The position numbers and the translations under genes are program-made. From positions 13,009 through 77,008 of the forward strand of contig DYIZ01000003.1 of assembly GCA_020723385.1 (NCBI GenBank): a stretch of 64,000 nt of DNA, written 5' to 3'. The stretch's first letter is position 1, and every line of letters starts with the position of its first letter. Positions 37,561 through 47,302 of this stretch are shown in pieces. Origin of the DNA: Candidatus Aquidulcis sp. (GTDB taxonomy: Bacteria > Chloroflexota > Anaerolineae > Anaerolineales > UBA4823). The notes below the pieces were generated by a model that was not told where the DNA came from, ran no database searches, and worked only from the letters and a program-made list of their open reading frames with translations.

Positions 37561-38301
37561 CTAACGACGTACTTGATTTGTGGAACTGTTCTCGGGCGCG
37601 CTCATCCCGACCGGGTGATAGGTTGGCTCAGAGCGGACAAAATTCTGCTCCGGCTGGTAGCTGGTTTTGGGCGCTGGGCGGTAGGGCGCCGCCGCAATCG
37701 GGTTGACCGGCGTCGGGCGGGTCAATGAGGTCGCAGGGCGCGTTCCCAGAGTCCGAATGGGTGATTGAGCTTGACGGGAGGGACGAGTGGAAGCATCCGA
37801 GAACAGCCGGTCCCCTGCTACCGAGAACGTGCCGATGATGAGAATACGGATCAACCACACCATTACCGCCACGAAAATGGGAACAACCTTGACCAGAGTC
37901 TGGTGCTGGATGACTGCGTTTCCCAGCGTGTCATGGTTGAGCAAGGCAATGGAGACGCCCCACCAGGTCAGCATGGCATTCATCGTGGCCGCCAGCAGCC
38001 AGGCCCCAAAGAGATACCACACCTCGGCGGGTTCATCGGCCCCTTGCTGCGGGGTGAACAACCGGGCAATGCCGGCGAAGTCAATCCCGCAGAAGGCAAT
38101 CGCCAGAATCGTCGCCCAGCGGACACCGGCAAAACGCAGGTCGCCGAGCAAATCCGAGAGAGCAAAATCGGTGGTGCTGTAATTGAACAGCTCGAAAGCC
38201 AGCAGGGCTGTAATAATCAACAGCCCAAAGAGCAGCCCACGGCGGATTGGGAAACGCCGCAGGATGTCGGCGAAGTTGAGACCTCGGTAATTGGGGTTCA
38301 C
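37561..38301 (-). CDS. Hypothetical multi-pass membrane protein
   Basis: GTG start VNPNYRGLNF with upstream AGGAGGTG; four to five hydrophobic segments. Confidence 0.7.
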   Translation of the reverse strand: MNPNYRGLNFADILRRFPIRRGLLFGLLIITALLAFELFNYSTTDFALSDLLGDLRFAGVRWATILAIAFCGIDFAGIARLFTPQQGADEPAEVWYLFGAWLLAATMNAMLTWWGVSIALLNHDTLGNAVIQHQTLVKVVPIFVAVMVWLIRILIIGTFSVAGDRLFSDASTRPSRQAQSPIRTLGTRPATSLTRPTPVNPIAAAPYRPAPKTSYQPEQNFVRSEPTYHPVGMSAPENSSTNQVRR

Positions 38302-38415
38302 GGAACACCTCCTGAATTGGGTCTGTTCTAATAAATACGCCAAATTTCATGTTACAGGTATAATATAGAACAATTGTTCCAATTTGTCAAGAGGCAATTC
38401 CTTTTTTGAGGAAGG

Positions 38416-38468
38416 CCGGAGATTAGACAATCGGGCGTGCAGAGCACGCCCGATTGTCTAATCTCCGG
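38416..38468 (-). terminator. 25-bp perfect-arm hairpin, 3-nt loop AGA
   Basis: CCGGAGATTAGACAATCGGGCGTGC-AGA-GCACGCCCGATTGTCTAATCTCCGG, downstream of the E2 gene. Confidence 0.8.
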
Positions 38469-38511
38469 TTTTTTCGTAGACTGCTCAGCAGCCATTCAAA
38501 CCAGAAAGAGA

Positions 38512-39791
38512 TTAAACCAGTATCTTCAGCGGACTTTCAATATACCCCGCCAGCGCCTGCATGAACCGCGCCGCTTCCACACCATCACTTACCCGGTGAT
38601 CCACCGAGATGGTGAGCTTCATCCGCCAGCCGGGGACGACCGCCCCCTCTTTCACCACCGGGATCTCCCGCCCCGATCCGACGGCCAAAATCGCCGCCTC
38701 GGGCGGGTTGATGATGGCGATGAAATGCTCCACATCATACATTCCCAGGTTGCTGATCGAAAACGTCGAGCCTTCGATATCGTCCGGGCGTACCTTGCCC
38801 TCGCGGGCACGCGCCACCATCACTTTCAATTCGCCGGAAATCTGGCGCAGCGGCTTGTGGTCTGTGTCGCGGCTCACCACGGTGAGCAGCCCGCCTTCCA
38901 CCGCCACGGCTACGCCAACGTTGACCTGCTCGTGCTGGACGATCTGATCTCCTTGCAGCGACGCGTTGAGATTGGGGAACTGCCGCAGCGTCAACGCCGC
39001 GGCTTTGACGATGAAATCGTTGACCGACAGCTTTTCTTCTTCCGGCAACAGCGCGTTGATCTGCTTCCGCAGATTGAGCAGCGCCGCCACATCGTACTCG
39101 TGAGTCACGTAGAAATGCGGCACTGTCTGTTTCGACTCGACCATCCGCCGCCCAATCGCCGCTCGCAGGCGATTCAGGGGAATAGGGGGATAGGGGATGG
39201 ATGACCAATGACCGACGATGGTTGTTCGCCGACCGCCAACCGCTGATCGCTGACCGCTGATTGCTGACTGCTGATCGCTGAAAGCTGACCGCTCGCTTTT
39301 TCCACATCCCGCTTGACGATTCGTCCCCCGGGGCCGGTGCCGGTCACCGATTGCAAGGGAATCCCCTTCTCGGAGGCGATTTTCCGGGCGAGGGGTGAAG
39401 AGCGAGGGGCGAGGAGCGAGGGCTGAGGGGCGAGAGGCGAGGGGGGTAGGCCGAGGGGCGAGGCTTTCTGGGGAGATCCTTTTTCCCCTCTCCCCTTCTC
39501 CCCTGTCCCTTCATCCCCTTTCCCCTGTTCGCCTATCTTTTCCAGCTTCTCACCCGGCTGAGCCACAATCGCGATTGGCGTATTCACCGGCACCACGCTC
39601 CCCTGCGGGACGAGATGCCGCGCCACAATCCCCTCGAACGAGGATTCGACTTCCACCGTGGCTTTGTCGGTCTCGATTTCCGCCAGCACTGCGCCCTTCG
39701 TCACCGGCTGGCCTTCGCCGATCACCCAGCGCACCAGCGTGCCCTCGGCCATATCGAAACCCAGTTTGGGCATGATAACGGTCTCGGCCAT
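38512..39791 (-). pseudogene. 2-oxoacid dehydrogenase E2 (dihydrolipoamide acyltransferase), split by a frameshift in the linker
   Basis: Lipoyl domain (GAVLAEIETDKATVEVES) and E3-binding domain (ARKIASEKGIPLQSVTGTGPGGRIVKRDVEKA) in ORF 39174-39794; catalytic domain (IPLNRLRAAIGRRMVESKQTVPHFYVTHEYDV...TISVDHRVSDGVEAARFM) in ORF 38512-39144, in another frame. Confidence 0.85.
39242..39290 (-). repeat. Heptameric tandem array, 7 units of NNTCAGC, in the E2 linker
   Basis: Minus strand GGTCAGC TTTCAGC GATCAGC AGTCAGC AATCAGC GGTCAGC GATCAGC, then degenerate GGTTGGC GGTCGGC. Confidence 0.88.
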
Positions 39792-40762
39792 CACAGCACC
39801 TCCTTGACCGCCTTGATCACATCCTCCACCTGCGGCAAAGCCATCTGCTCGAGCGTGCGATTGTACGGCAGCGGGACTTCCTTCTGCGCTACACGCTGGA
39901 TTGGGGCGTCGAGGTAGTCAAAACAATCTTCGTAAATACGCGCCGCCACTTCAGCGCCGACCCCGAAGGATTTCCAGCCTTCTTCAACGATCACGGCGCG
40001 GTTGGTTTTCTTGAACGATTCGTACACCGGCCCCATGTCGAGCGGTCTCAGGGAGCGCAGATCAACGATCTCGGCTTCCACCCCCTCCTGGGCCAGTTGG
40101 TCAGCGGCTTTCATCGAGAGTTCCAGACCCTTGGAATAGGCGACGATGGTCACATCCTTGCCGGGGCGCTGAATCTTCGACTGCCCGATGGGGATGGTGT
40201 ACTCGCCCTCCGGGACTTCGCCGCGCACCTGGTACATCGTAGCGTGCTCGATGAACAGCACCGGGTCATCCGAGCGAATCGCCGACTTGAGCAGCCCCTT
40301 GGCATCCTCCGGCGTGCCAGGAGCGACAACTTTCAAACCTGGAAAATGAGCAAAAATAGCATCGGGCGTTTGTGAATGGGTCGCGCCGAGCTGGCGTCCG
40401 CCGCCTCCCACGGTACGAATGACCAGCGGCAGCACGAACTGCCCGGCAAACATATAATGCAGCTTGGCAGCTTCGTTGACGATGTGATCCATCGCTGAAA
40501 AAGCGAAGTTGATCGTCATCAGCTCCGCCACCGGGCGCAGCCCCGTCATCGCCGCGCCAATCGCCGCGCCGATGATAGCCGCCTCAGCAATGGGGGTGTC
40601 GCGCACCCGCTCCGCGCCGAAATGATCGTAAAAACCTTTGGTCACGGCGTACGTCCCGCCCCACACGCCGACCTCCTCCCCTAAAACGAACACCTTAGGG
40701 TCGCGTTCCATTTCCTCCCAGAGCGCCTGGGAAATTGCTTCGCGCATAGTGATTTTTGGCAT
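39791..40762 (-). CDS. pdhB: 2-oxoacid (pyruvate-type) dehydrogenase E1 beta subunit
   Basis: KITMREAISQALWEEMERDPKVFVLGEEVGVWGGTYAVTKG; VRDTPIAEAAIIGAAIGAAMTGLRPVAE; VIVEEGWKSFGVGAEVAARI. Confidence 0.93.
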   Translation of the reverse strand: MPKITMREAISQALWEEMERDPKVFVLGEEVGVWGGTYAVTKGFYDHFGAERVRDTPIAEAAIIGAAIGAAMTGLRPVAELMTINFAFSAMDHIVNEAAKLHYMFAGQFVLPLVIRTVGGGGRQLGATHSQTPDAIFAHFPGLKVVAPGTPEDAKGLLKSAIRSDDPVLFIEHATMYQVRGEVPEGEYTIPIGQSKIQRPGKDVTIVAYSKGLELSMKAADQLAQEGVEAEIVDLRSLRPLDMGPVYESFKKTNRAVIVEEGWKSFGVGAEVAARIYEDCFDYLDAPIQRVAQKEVPLPYNRTLEQMALPQVEDVIKAVKEVL

Positions 40763-40785
40763 AGGTTCCCTCGTGAAAGTACACC

Positions 40786-40849
40786 AGTAGACAAGTAAAC
40801 AGGTAGACAGGTACGTGTTTACTTGTCTACTTGTTTACTTGGATACTTG
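40786..40849. repeat. Inverted pair of degenerate octameric arrays
   Basis: AGTAGACA AGTAAACA GGTAGACA GGTACGTG | TTTACTTG TCTACTTG TTTACTTG GATACTTG; overlaps the pdhA 3' end. Confidence 0.75.
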
Positions 40850-41810
40850 TTCCCTTCTCCACATACACATTCTCGAATAACGCCTCCGGCCCTGGCTCCG
40901 GGCTGCTCTCAGCAAACGCGACCGCAGCCTGTACCTCATCGGCCACTTTCGCTTCGAGGGCATCCAGCTCCGCCTCTAAGGCGATAGTATTGCTGGTCAG
41001 ATAGTGATGGTAGATGCCGATCGGATCGGTCTCCTGCCACTTCTTGACCTCCTCGGCTTTGCGATAGCGTTCCGGGTCGCCCATCGAGTGCCCGCGGTAG
41101 CGGTAAGTGGTGATTTCCAGGAAAAAGGGGCCTTTACCGCTGCGGCAATAGTCGAGCGCTTTTGCAGCCGCATCCCGCACCTCGAGCACATTCATCCCTT
41201 CTACACGTTCGTTGGGGATACCGTAACCCTCGGCCTTCTGGCGAATCTCCGAGACGGCAGACGCCCGCTCGACCGCGGTGCCCATGCCATACAGGTTGTT
41301 CTCGCACACCCACAGCACCGGCAGATCCCAAACTTTGGAGAGATTCACTGCCTCGTGGAAATAGCCAATATTGGTCGCCCCGTCGCCGAACATGCAGATG
41401 GTGACTCCATCCTTGCCGGCGTATTTATCACCCAGGGCCAACCCCGAAGCCAGCGGGAGATGCGCCCCAACGATGGCGTGCCCGCCCCAGAAATTCTTGC
41501 TCACGTCGGCCATGTGCATCGAGCCGCCCTTGCCTTGCGAGCATCCGGTGGCTTTGCCCAATAACTCGGCGATCACGATGTTGGCCGGGATGCCACAGTT
41601 GATAGCCACGCCGTGATCCCGGTAAGCGGTGATGACGCGATCCTGCGGCAGCCGCGCCGAGATCAGCCCGGTGCTAACCGCCTCCTGGCCGATGTAAAGG
41701 TGCAAAAAACCGCCGATTTTGCCCTGTTGATACAGTTCGGCGGCGCGCTCCTCCACCCGGCGAATTAAAACCATTTGATAGAACAGATCGAGATATTGTT
41801 CCTTGTCCAT
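40827..41810 (-). CDS. pdhA: 2-oxoacid (pyruvate-type) dehydrogenase E1 alpha subunit
   Basis: LFYQMVLIRRVEERAAELYQQGKIGGFLHLYIGQEAVSTGL; GDGATNIGYFHEAVNLSKVWDLPVLWVCENNLYGMGTA; TYRYRGHSMGDPERYR. Start MDKEQYLDLF. Confidence 0.94.
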   Translation of the reverse strand: MDKEQYLDLFYQMVLIRRVEERAAELYQQGKIGGFLHLYIGQEAVSTGLISARLPQDRVITAYRDHGVAINCGIPANIVIAELLGKATGCSQGKGGSMHMADVSKNFWGGHAIVGAHLPLASGLALGDKYAGKDGVTICMFGDGATNIGYFHEAVNLSKVWDLPVLWVCENNLYGMGTAVERASAVSEIRQKAEGYGIPNERVEGMNVLEVRDAAAKALDYCRSGKGPFFLEITTYRYRGHSMGDPERYRKAEEVKKWQETDPIGIYHHYLTSNTIALEAELDALEAKVADEVQAAVAFAESSPEPGPEALFENVYVEKGTSIQVNK

Positions 41811-41894
41811 AACGCGGCCTCCTGCCGCACATAAGTGATGTAATCCCAGTGATGACACAAATTATATCAGATTGCACAAACTTACTCCGAATTC

Positions 41895-42512
41895 TTATAT
41901 TATTATAACCAACAAGATGCGCAGTCCCAGCCCGATGATGATCAGATTCCCGGTCACGCTGAGGAGGATGCTCACCCGCGGGGAAAGATTTCTCCCGGCG
42001 AAAGCGCCGAACCCGGCCAAAAGGGTCTGCCATGACAACGAAGCTGCCCCCGCCCCGATGGTAAACGCTGCCCGGTCCGCGAAAGTGGACAACCCGCTCC
42101 CGCTTCCGCCCAAGATCAGTGAAGCAAAATAAGCCACAGTCAGCGGGTTGAGCAGCGTCAGACCAAGAAATTGAGTGTAGACCGCCCAATACCCTCGCGG
42201 GGCTGCCGCGGCAGGCTCGGCTTTGGCAGGCGTTTTGCGAATCCGCCAGAGTCCATATACGCCCAGGCAGAGCAACACTACACCGCTGACTACGCGCATA
42301 ACATTTGCAGAAGCTGACAGCCACGGAGTCAACGCCTGGCCCGCCAGCGCAGCCAGGATTGCATAGAAAAGGTCTGCGCTGGCTGCGCCTGCTCCAGCCC
42401 AAAAGCCGGCCTTAAACCCGGTGCGTAAGGCCACATCAATGATCAAAATTGCGATCGCGCCAACTGGAATGGCGATCCCATAACCCGCCAGAAGACCTTC
42501 GACAAATGCCAT
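41895..42512 (-). CDS. LysE-family transporter
   Basis: LLAGYGIAIPVGAIAILIIDVALRTGFKAGFWAGAGAASADLFYA; QFLGLTLLNPLTVAYFASLI. Confidence 0.87.
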   Translation of the reverse strand: MAFVEGLLAGYGIAIPVGAIAILIIDVALRTGFKAGFWAGAGAASADLFYAILAALAGQALTPWLSASANVMRVVSGVVLLCLGVYGLWRIRKTPAKAEPAAAAPRGYWAVYTQFLGLTLLNPLTVAYFASLILGGSGSGLSTFADRAAFTIGAGAASLSWQTLLAGFGAFAGRNLSPRVSILLSVTGNLIIIGLGLRILLVIII

Positions 42513-42637
42513 ACCAGTGATTATGCCATAAAATTTGCCCTACTCCCCAAAGATTTGACGAATCACAGGTTGAGGATAAAATTGACAGGGCAATAACAAA
42601 CTGACCCAAACATGATGCGTCCAGGAGGTTTTCCGCG

Positions 42638-43573
42638 ATGCCCGATTCCCCCGCTATCCACACTGATCATCTCGCCAAAGCCTTCGGGCGCGGACGGCAA
42701 GCCGTACAGGCCGTCAAAGATGTCAGCTTAAATGTCCAGCCTGGGCAGGTTTACGGTTTCCTCGGCCCAAATGGAGCCGGGAAGACCACCACGATCCGTA
42801 TGTTGATGGGATTGATACGCCCCACCCGGGGCGAGGCGCTCATTTTTGGGCTGCCGGTCCAGAATCCCAGGGCGCTCGACCGCGTCGGCGCGCTGGTGGA
42901 AAGGCCGGCATTCTACAGCTACCTGAGCGCACGGGATAACCTGGATGTGCTGGCCCGCACCGCAGGGAACCATCGCTCCGAGCGTATCGCTGCCCTGCTC
43001 GAACAGGTCGGGCTGGCAGAGAAGGCGCACCGCAAGGTTGGCAGTTACTCACTGGGGATGAAGCAGCGCCTGGGAATCGCCGCGGCGCTGCTGGGCAACC
43101 CCGACCTGGTCATCCTCGACGAGCCGACCAATGGTCTCGACCCGGCAGGCATCCAGGAAATGCGCCGTTTCATCCGCAGTCTGGCTGAAGAGCAAGGGAA
43201 GACAGTTTTTCTGTCCAGCCATTTGCTGAACGAGGTCGAGCAGGTTTGCGACCGGGTGGCGATCATCCATCTCGGCGCGCTGATTCGGGAGGGGGCCGTG
43301 CGGGATCTGCTCGCCGAGGGTCAGGGAGAACTCCGGGTACAGGCGACCCCTTTGGCCCAGGCCGCCGAGGCGCTGCAATCCCGCTGGACGGTCACGCCCG
43401 ATGGGGAGTGGCTCTCCATCGCCGCCCGGCCCGAGGCCAGCCCGGAGATCGTCAAATGTCTCGTCGAGCAGGGGGTCAGCGTGCACCAGGTCATCATCCA
43501 ACGCCAATCGCTGGAAGATTATTTCATGACCGTAACCGGCAATGAAAATAGCGCGGAGGCCAGCCATGCTTAA
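42638..43573 (+). CDS. ABC transporter ATP-binding protein
   Basis: Walker A GFLGPNGAGKTTTIRMLMGL, signature YSLGMKQRLGIAAALLGNPDLVILDEPTNGLDPAGI. Confidence 0.96.
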   Translation: MPDSPAIHTDHLAKAFGRGRQAVQAVKDVSLNVQPGQVYGFLGPNGAGKTTTIRMLMGLIRPTRGEALIFGLPVQNPRALDRVGALVERPAFYSYLSARDNLDVLARTAGNHRSERIAALLEQVGLAEKAHRKVGSYSLGMKQRLGIAAALLGNPDLVILDEPTNGLDPAGIQEMRRFIRSLAEEQGKTVFLSSHLLNEVEQVCDRVAIIHLGALIREGAVRDLLAEGQGELRVQATPLAQAAEALQSRWTVTPDGEWLSIAARPEASPEIVKCLVEQGVSVHQVIIQRQSLEDYFMTVTGNENSAEASHA

Positions 43574-44450
43574 CCTGATTCGCGCCGAATGGAAAAAAGC
43601 GACCAAAAACTACATGCTGATCGGTTTCCTGGTGTGGTCTTATCCCATCGGGGTGGGAATGCTCTACGGATTCTTCGTGCTCACCGCGTTGCTCGTTCCC
43701 CGTATGCGCGACGGCCTGACGACGATGAGCTCCGGGCAGTGGACATCGGACATGGCTGGTATTTGGGGCATGGTGAGCACATTCCCTGGCAACGTTTTCG
43801 GGCGAATGCTGCCGCTGGCCTTCATGGCGGTCATCTTCGCCGGCGAATATCAATGGGGCACCTGGAAAAATCTCATCCCGCGCGGCCGGCGCATCTCTCT
43901 GCTGCTGGCGAAATTCATCACGCTGATTGCGATCATCGCCACCAGTTTGCTGGTTACAACGTTGATCGCAGGTGTCATGCAGGTGATTGCCCACAAAATC
44001 GCCGATCTGCCCTATGGGCCAGCGCTCTCCGCCGAAGCGCTGGCTGACTTTGCGCGTATGTACATCCGCGAGGCGCTGTTGAGCGTCGCATCGCTGATCA
44101 TCCTGGCGGGTTATGCATCGCTGGCGGCGCTGCTCACCCGCTCGATATTGGGCAGCCTGATGCTTGGCCTGGGGTTTTCGATTGTCGAGCCGATAACGAT
44201 CACATTTTTCGGGTTGTTGGGGAAGCTGCTCGACAACAATCAAGCGGTCAATTTGTACCGTTTCGTTCCGACCTATAACATTGACAATATCCGCGCCTGG
44301 CTGGTCACTGATGAAGCCCTCACGGGAATGCCATTTGGCTTCAATGCGGAGGCCAGCCTGGGCTTTTCGGCGGCGATGCTGGCATTGTGGATCGTGGGGC
44401 TGGTGCTGCTTTCGGCAGTAATCTTTCAGAGGCAAGATATCACATCATAG
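43566..44450 (+). CDS. ABC transporter permease (ABC-2 type)
   Basis: MLNLIRAEWKKATKN...; six hydrophobic segments; overlaps the upstream ATPase stop. Confidence 0.9.
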   Translation: MLNLIRAEWKKATKNYMLIGFLVWSYPIGVGMLYGFFVLTALLVPRMRDGLTTMSSGQWTSDMAGIWGMVSTFPGNVFGRMLPLAFMAVIFAGEYQWGTWKNLIPRGRRISLLLAKFITLIAIIATSLLVTTLIAGVMQVIAHKIADLPYGPALSAEALADFARMYIREALLSVASLIILAGYASLAALLTRSILGSLMLGLGFSIVEPITITFFGLLGKLLDNNQAVNLYRFVPTYNIDNIRAWLVTDEALTGMPFGFNAEASLGFSAAMLALWIVGLVLLSAVIFQRQDITS

Positions 44451-44459
44451 ACCGATATA

Positions 44460-44520
44460 AAACAGGGATAGACAGGATGGGCAGGATTTTTCATCCTGCC
44501 CATCCTGTTTATCCCTGTTT
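44460..44520. terminator. 28-bp-arm hairpin (one G/A mismatch) between convergent genes
   Basis: AAACAGGGATAGACAGGATGGGCAGGAT-TTTTC-ATCCTGCCCATCCTGTTTATCCCTGTTT. Confidence 0.75.
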
Positions 44521-44545
44521 GCTTTGCGGTTGATATGCCCCAGAT

Positions 44546-47302
44546 CTATTGGGACAAATACGCCTCCGGCAAGGCTTGAATCCGGATTTCGAAGCGACGC
44601 CCATCCTCGAAGTGACCTTTGAACACCCACATCGGCTGGACATATAGCCCTGCTTCCAGGGGAGTTTCATTCGCGGCAGGGGTGCAGTTATCCAGCGAGA
44701 CAGCCATATAAGCCAGCTCGATACTCTCTACGGTCGCCATACCTTGCAGTGAATCTACCGATGGGCTATCTTCTGACATGTAGGCTTCGTCAACCACCGC
44801 CGGTTGGTTGCTGGTGATCTCGTAGCTGCTCAGATCCACACCATCCCCCCAGGAGGCAGCCATATCAATAAAAACCGGATAACCGCCGAAGGTTTCACTG
44901 GTCAGCAGCCCTTCCTGGATGATGGTATCGCCGGGGCGGCCAACCAGGTAGCTGGCGTCGCCGCCGATGGTATGTTTCAGGATGAATTGCACCCCATCCT
45001 GCGTCGTGAACAGGATCGCCGTCTGACCTTCGAGGGTTACCACCTCTTCGGTGCCAATCCAGGCCTGAATGGTCTGCCCGGGGTAGGCTTGCTCGAAACG
45101 GTCTACCGAAATAACCGGCGTGCCATTTTCGGCAATTCGAGACACCTGTCCCCAAACTTTAATGGGCTGATTTTGATACGTCTCGATATCTGCCAGCGCT
45201 TCGCCTTCCAGAAGGTAACTCAGATAAGCGGATGTGGATGCGCCAGGGTCTACCCAGAAATTGACATCACGCCGAAGCTCGACGCCATTGCGGGTATAGA
45301 TTGTGATGTAAACGGTTCCTGTGACGCCTTCGAGCGTCTCGCCAGACTGTACCAACCCGGCGATGACTGTGGGCGTCGCCGTGGCCGTGTCGGGGAACAA
45401 ATTCAACATGGCGAACGACCCGCCGCCAAAGTTAGCGTTCGACGGCCCAAACCCGCCGCCTCCCCCGCCGCCAAAGCAGGTTATAGACGTGCCGTAAGAT
45501 GAGACCAGCGTGTCAATGGATGTCCATTCGAAGGTAGGCACGTCGCCGGGAACAACCACGCCGAGCACATTGACCAACGCTCCGTCAGGCAAAGATTCCG
45601 GCAGATCAGGCAGCAAGAACCTTTGCCCATCGTCAGCAGCCAGCCAGTTTTGACCATCCTGCTGCTGGATCTCGCCGTAATAATAAGCCCCATCAGCCTG
45701 CAATGGTTCCCAACGTGTGACGACCAACGTGCGCTCTCCGCTCGTTTCAGAGAGTTGCCCCCAGATGTGGGTCACAGATACGGATCCTTGATCAGTTGGA
45801 ATCTGGACTTCAAGGCCCTGGATATTGCCCGAGACCGGCCATTCGGCGGGCAATCCCCACGGGTTGAAAACCAACTGTCCATTTTCATACGAGTGGTTGA
45901 TAAAGCCATAGAATTCCGTTTCCTGATCCAGGGGGTAGTTACGCTCCCAGGTTTGGGGAGTTTGCTCATGCGGATAGATCGCAAACGTCGAGTGTGAAAA
46001 CGCATTCTCGTCGGCGAGGCGCTCCCAGGCCTGCTGGGCCGTCAAGATGGGATAATCCCCTACGGGCTGGAAATCATGGGCGCTGTGAGTCACCCAGCCC
46101 ACCTGGCCGTCGGCATTGATGGTCACTTCGATCCAGGCGAATCCGCCGTTTATTCCGTAGCCATAAATCACCGGACGGCCGTCCAGCAGGCGCACGAAAC
46201 GCACCCCACCCGGCGTTGTCTCGATTGGCTCTGATCGGTACGGGAAGTTCAGCAGCCCGCGGGCGTTGAGGAAATCTTCGGCGATGGCAACCTGCTGCTC
46301 GAAGGACATAAGGTCGCCGGTGATCGCATGGATCACATCATCGAGGGGATCGTACACCCATTGATCCGCGAAATTCATAAAGCGAAGGAGCGCAACCCCA
46401 TCCGAAACCTCGAAGATCGTCTGGTCGTAGCCTTCAGACTCGGTTTGCGTGGGTATGCCATTGATCCCCAGGTTCGCGGCGGCCTGCTGCGCGGTTTCAG
46501 CCGTGACGCTTTCCGAAATCTGCTGGCGGTAGACCGTCACCTGGGCCGGCGCGTCGGGGAGGGCTGTGGCGAGGGCAATCGTCAAATTCGGGAACATGCC
46601 GAACGGCTGCGCCAGCGGGCCAGACGGGGCGGGGGTGCTCAATGCAGGCGGCATCGGGGTGAGAGCAAACGATGGGATCAGCAACGTCTGACCGACCGAG
46701 ATAATGCAATCTGTGGTCAGATTATTGAATGTGATAATGCTCTCCTCAGGCACTTTGAAAAGCGATGCGATGTAAGCGCAGGTGTCGCCGGCAACAACGG
46801 TATAACTGAAAGGGGCATCCGTGGGAACTGGCAGCGGGGTTTCGGTCGAGATTGGGAGCAAGGGTGCCGGAGGCATCATCGTCGAAAGCGGACTGGAGGG
46901 GATTGTCCCAGAGGGGGTGATATTGCTGACAACGGGGGCGCTCTGCGGCCAGAAGGCGCGGATGCCCAGCCCGATGGCGAGCACGATCACGATGGCGATC
47001 ACGCCGAAAACAAGCGGGCGCACGAGCGAGGTCGAATTGGATTGCATGGTGGGTCTCCTATTGGGGGTCGAAATTTGCCCGATGATGGAGGCCGCCACCG
47101 ATGTGTCCATTTTTTGATCCGGCCAGCGCGCCTGGAGCGACGTCGAGAGCCGGCCTTCCAGCGCGGTCAAAGACGCGGCGTAATTCCGGCAGTCTGCGCA
47201 CGCTTCCAAATGCGCATCGAGGGCTGTGCGGGCTTCGGGAGCCAGCAGGCCGTCAGCAGCCGCGTGCAGCGCGGCGCGGGCTTCGTCATGCGTCAGAGTC
47301 AT
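44546..47302 (-). CDS. Anti-sigma factor-like membrane protein: zinc-finger N terminus, one TM helix, LysM, large extracytoplasmic region
   Basis: LDAHLEACADCRNY (HxxxCxxC), TM LVFGVIAIVIVLAIGLGIRAFW, LysM YTVVAGDTCAYIASLFKVPEESIITFNNLTTDCIISVGQTLLIP; overlaps the sigma-factor gene. Confidence 0.85.
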   Translation of the reverse strand: MTLTHDEARAALHAAADGLLAPEARTALDAHLEACADCRNYAASLTALEGRLSTSLQARWPDQKMDTSVAASIIGQISTPNRRPTMQSNSTSLVRPLVFGVIAIVIVLAIGLGIRAFWPQSAPVVSNITPSGTIPSSPLSTMMPPAPLLPISTETPLPVPTDAPFSYTVVAGDTCAYIASLFKVPEESIITFNNLTTDCIISVGQTLLIPSFALTPMPPALSTPAPSGPLAQPFGMFPNLTIALATALPDAPAQVTVYRQQISESVTAETAQQAAANLGINGIPTQTESEGYDQTIFEVSDGVALLRFMNFADQWVYDPLDDVIHAITGDLMSFEQQVAIAEDFLNARGLLNFPYRSEPIETTPGGVRFVRLLDGRPVIYGYGINGGFAWIEVTINADGQVGWVTHSAHDFQPVGDYPILTAQQAWERLADENAFSHSTFAIYPHEQTPQTWERNYPLDQETEFYGFINHSYENGQLVFNPWGLPAEWPVSGNIQGLEVQIPTDQGSVSVTHIWGQLSETSGERTLVVTRWEPLQADGAYYYGEIQQQDGQNWLAADDGQRFLLPDLPESLPDGALVNVLGVVVPGDVPTFEWTSIDTLVSSYGTSITCFGGGGGGGFGPSNANFGGGSFAMLNLFPDTATATPTVIAGLVQSGETLEGVTGTVYITIYTRNGVELRRDVNFWVDPGASTSAYLSYLLEGEALADIETYQNQPIKVWGQVSRIAENGTPVISVDRFEQAYPGQTIQAWIGTEEVVTLEGQTAILFTTQDGVQFILKHTIGGDASYLVGRPGDTIIQEGLLTSETFGGYPVFIDMAASWGDGVDLSSYEITSNQPAVVDEAYMSEDSPSVDSLQGMATVESIELAYMAVSLDNCTPAANETPLEAGLYVQPMWVFKGHFEDGRRFEIRIQALPEAYLSQ

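Noticed and set aside
38735-39307. ORF of 190 aa in the third frame across the E2 split
   Set aside because: Arginine/glycine-rich translation with no domain; it is the shadow frame of the E2 linker and catalytic region.
43524-44435. Minus-strand 303-aa ORF opposite the ABC permease
   Set aside because: Gln/His/Arg-rich antisense translation; the permease is hydrophobic and overlaps its ATPase partner.
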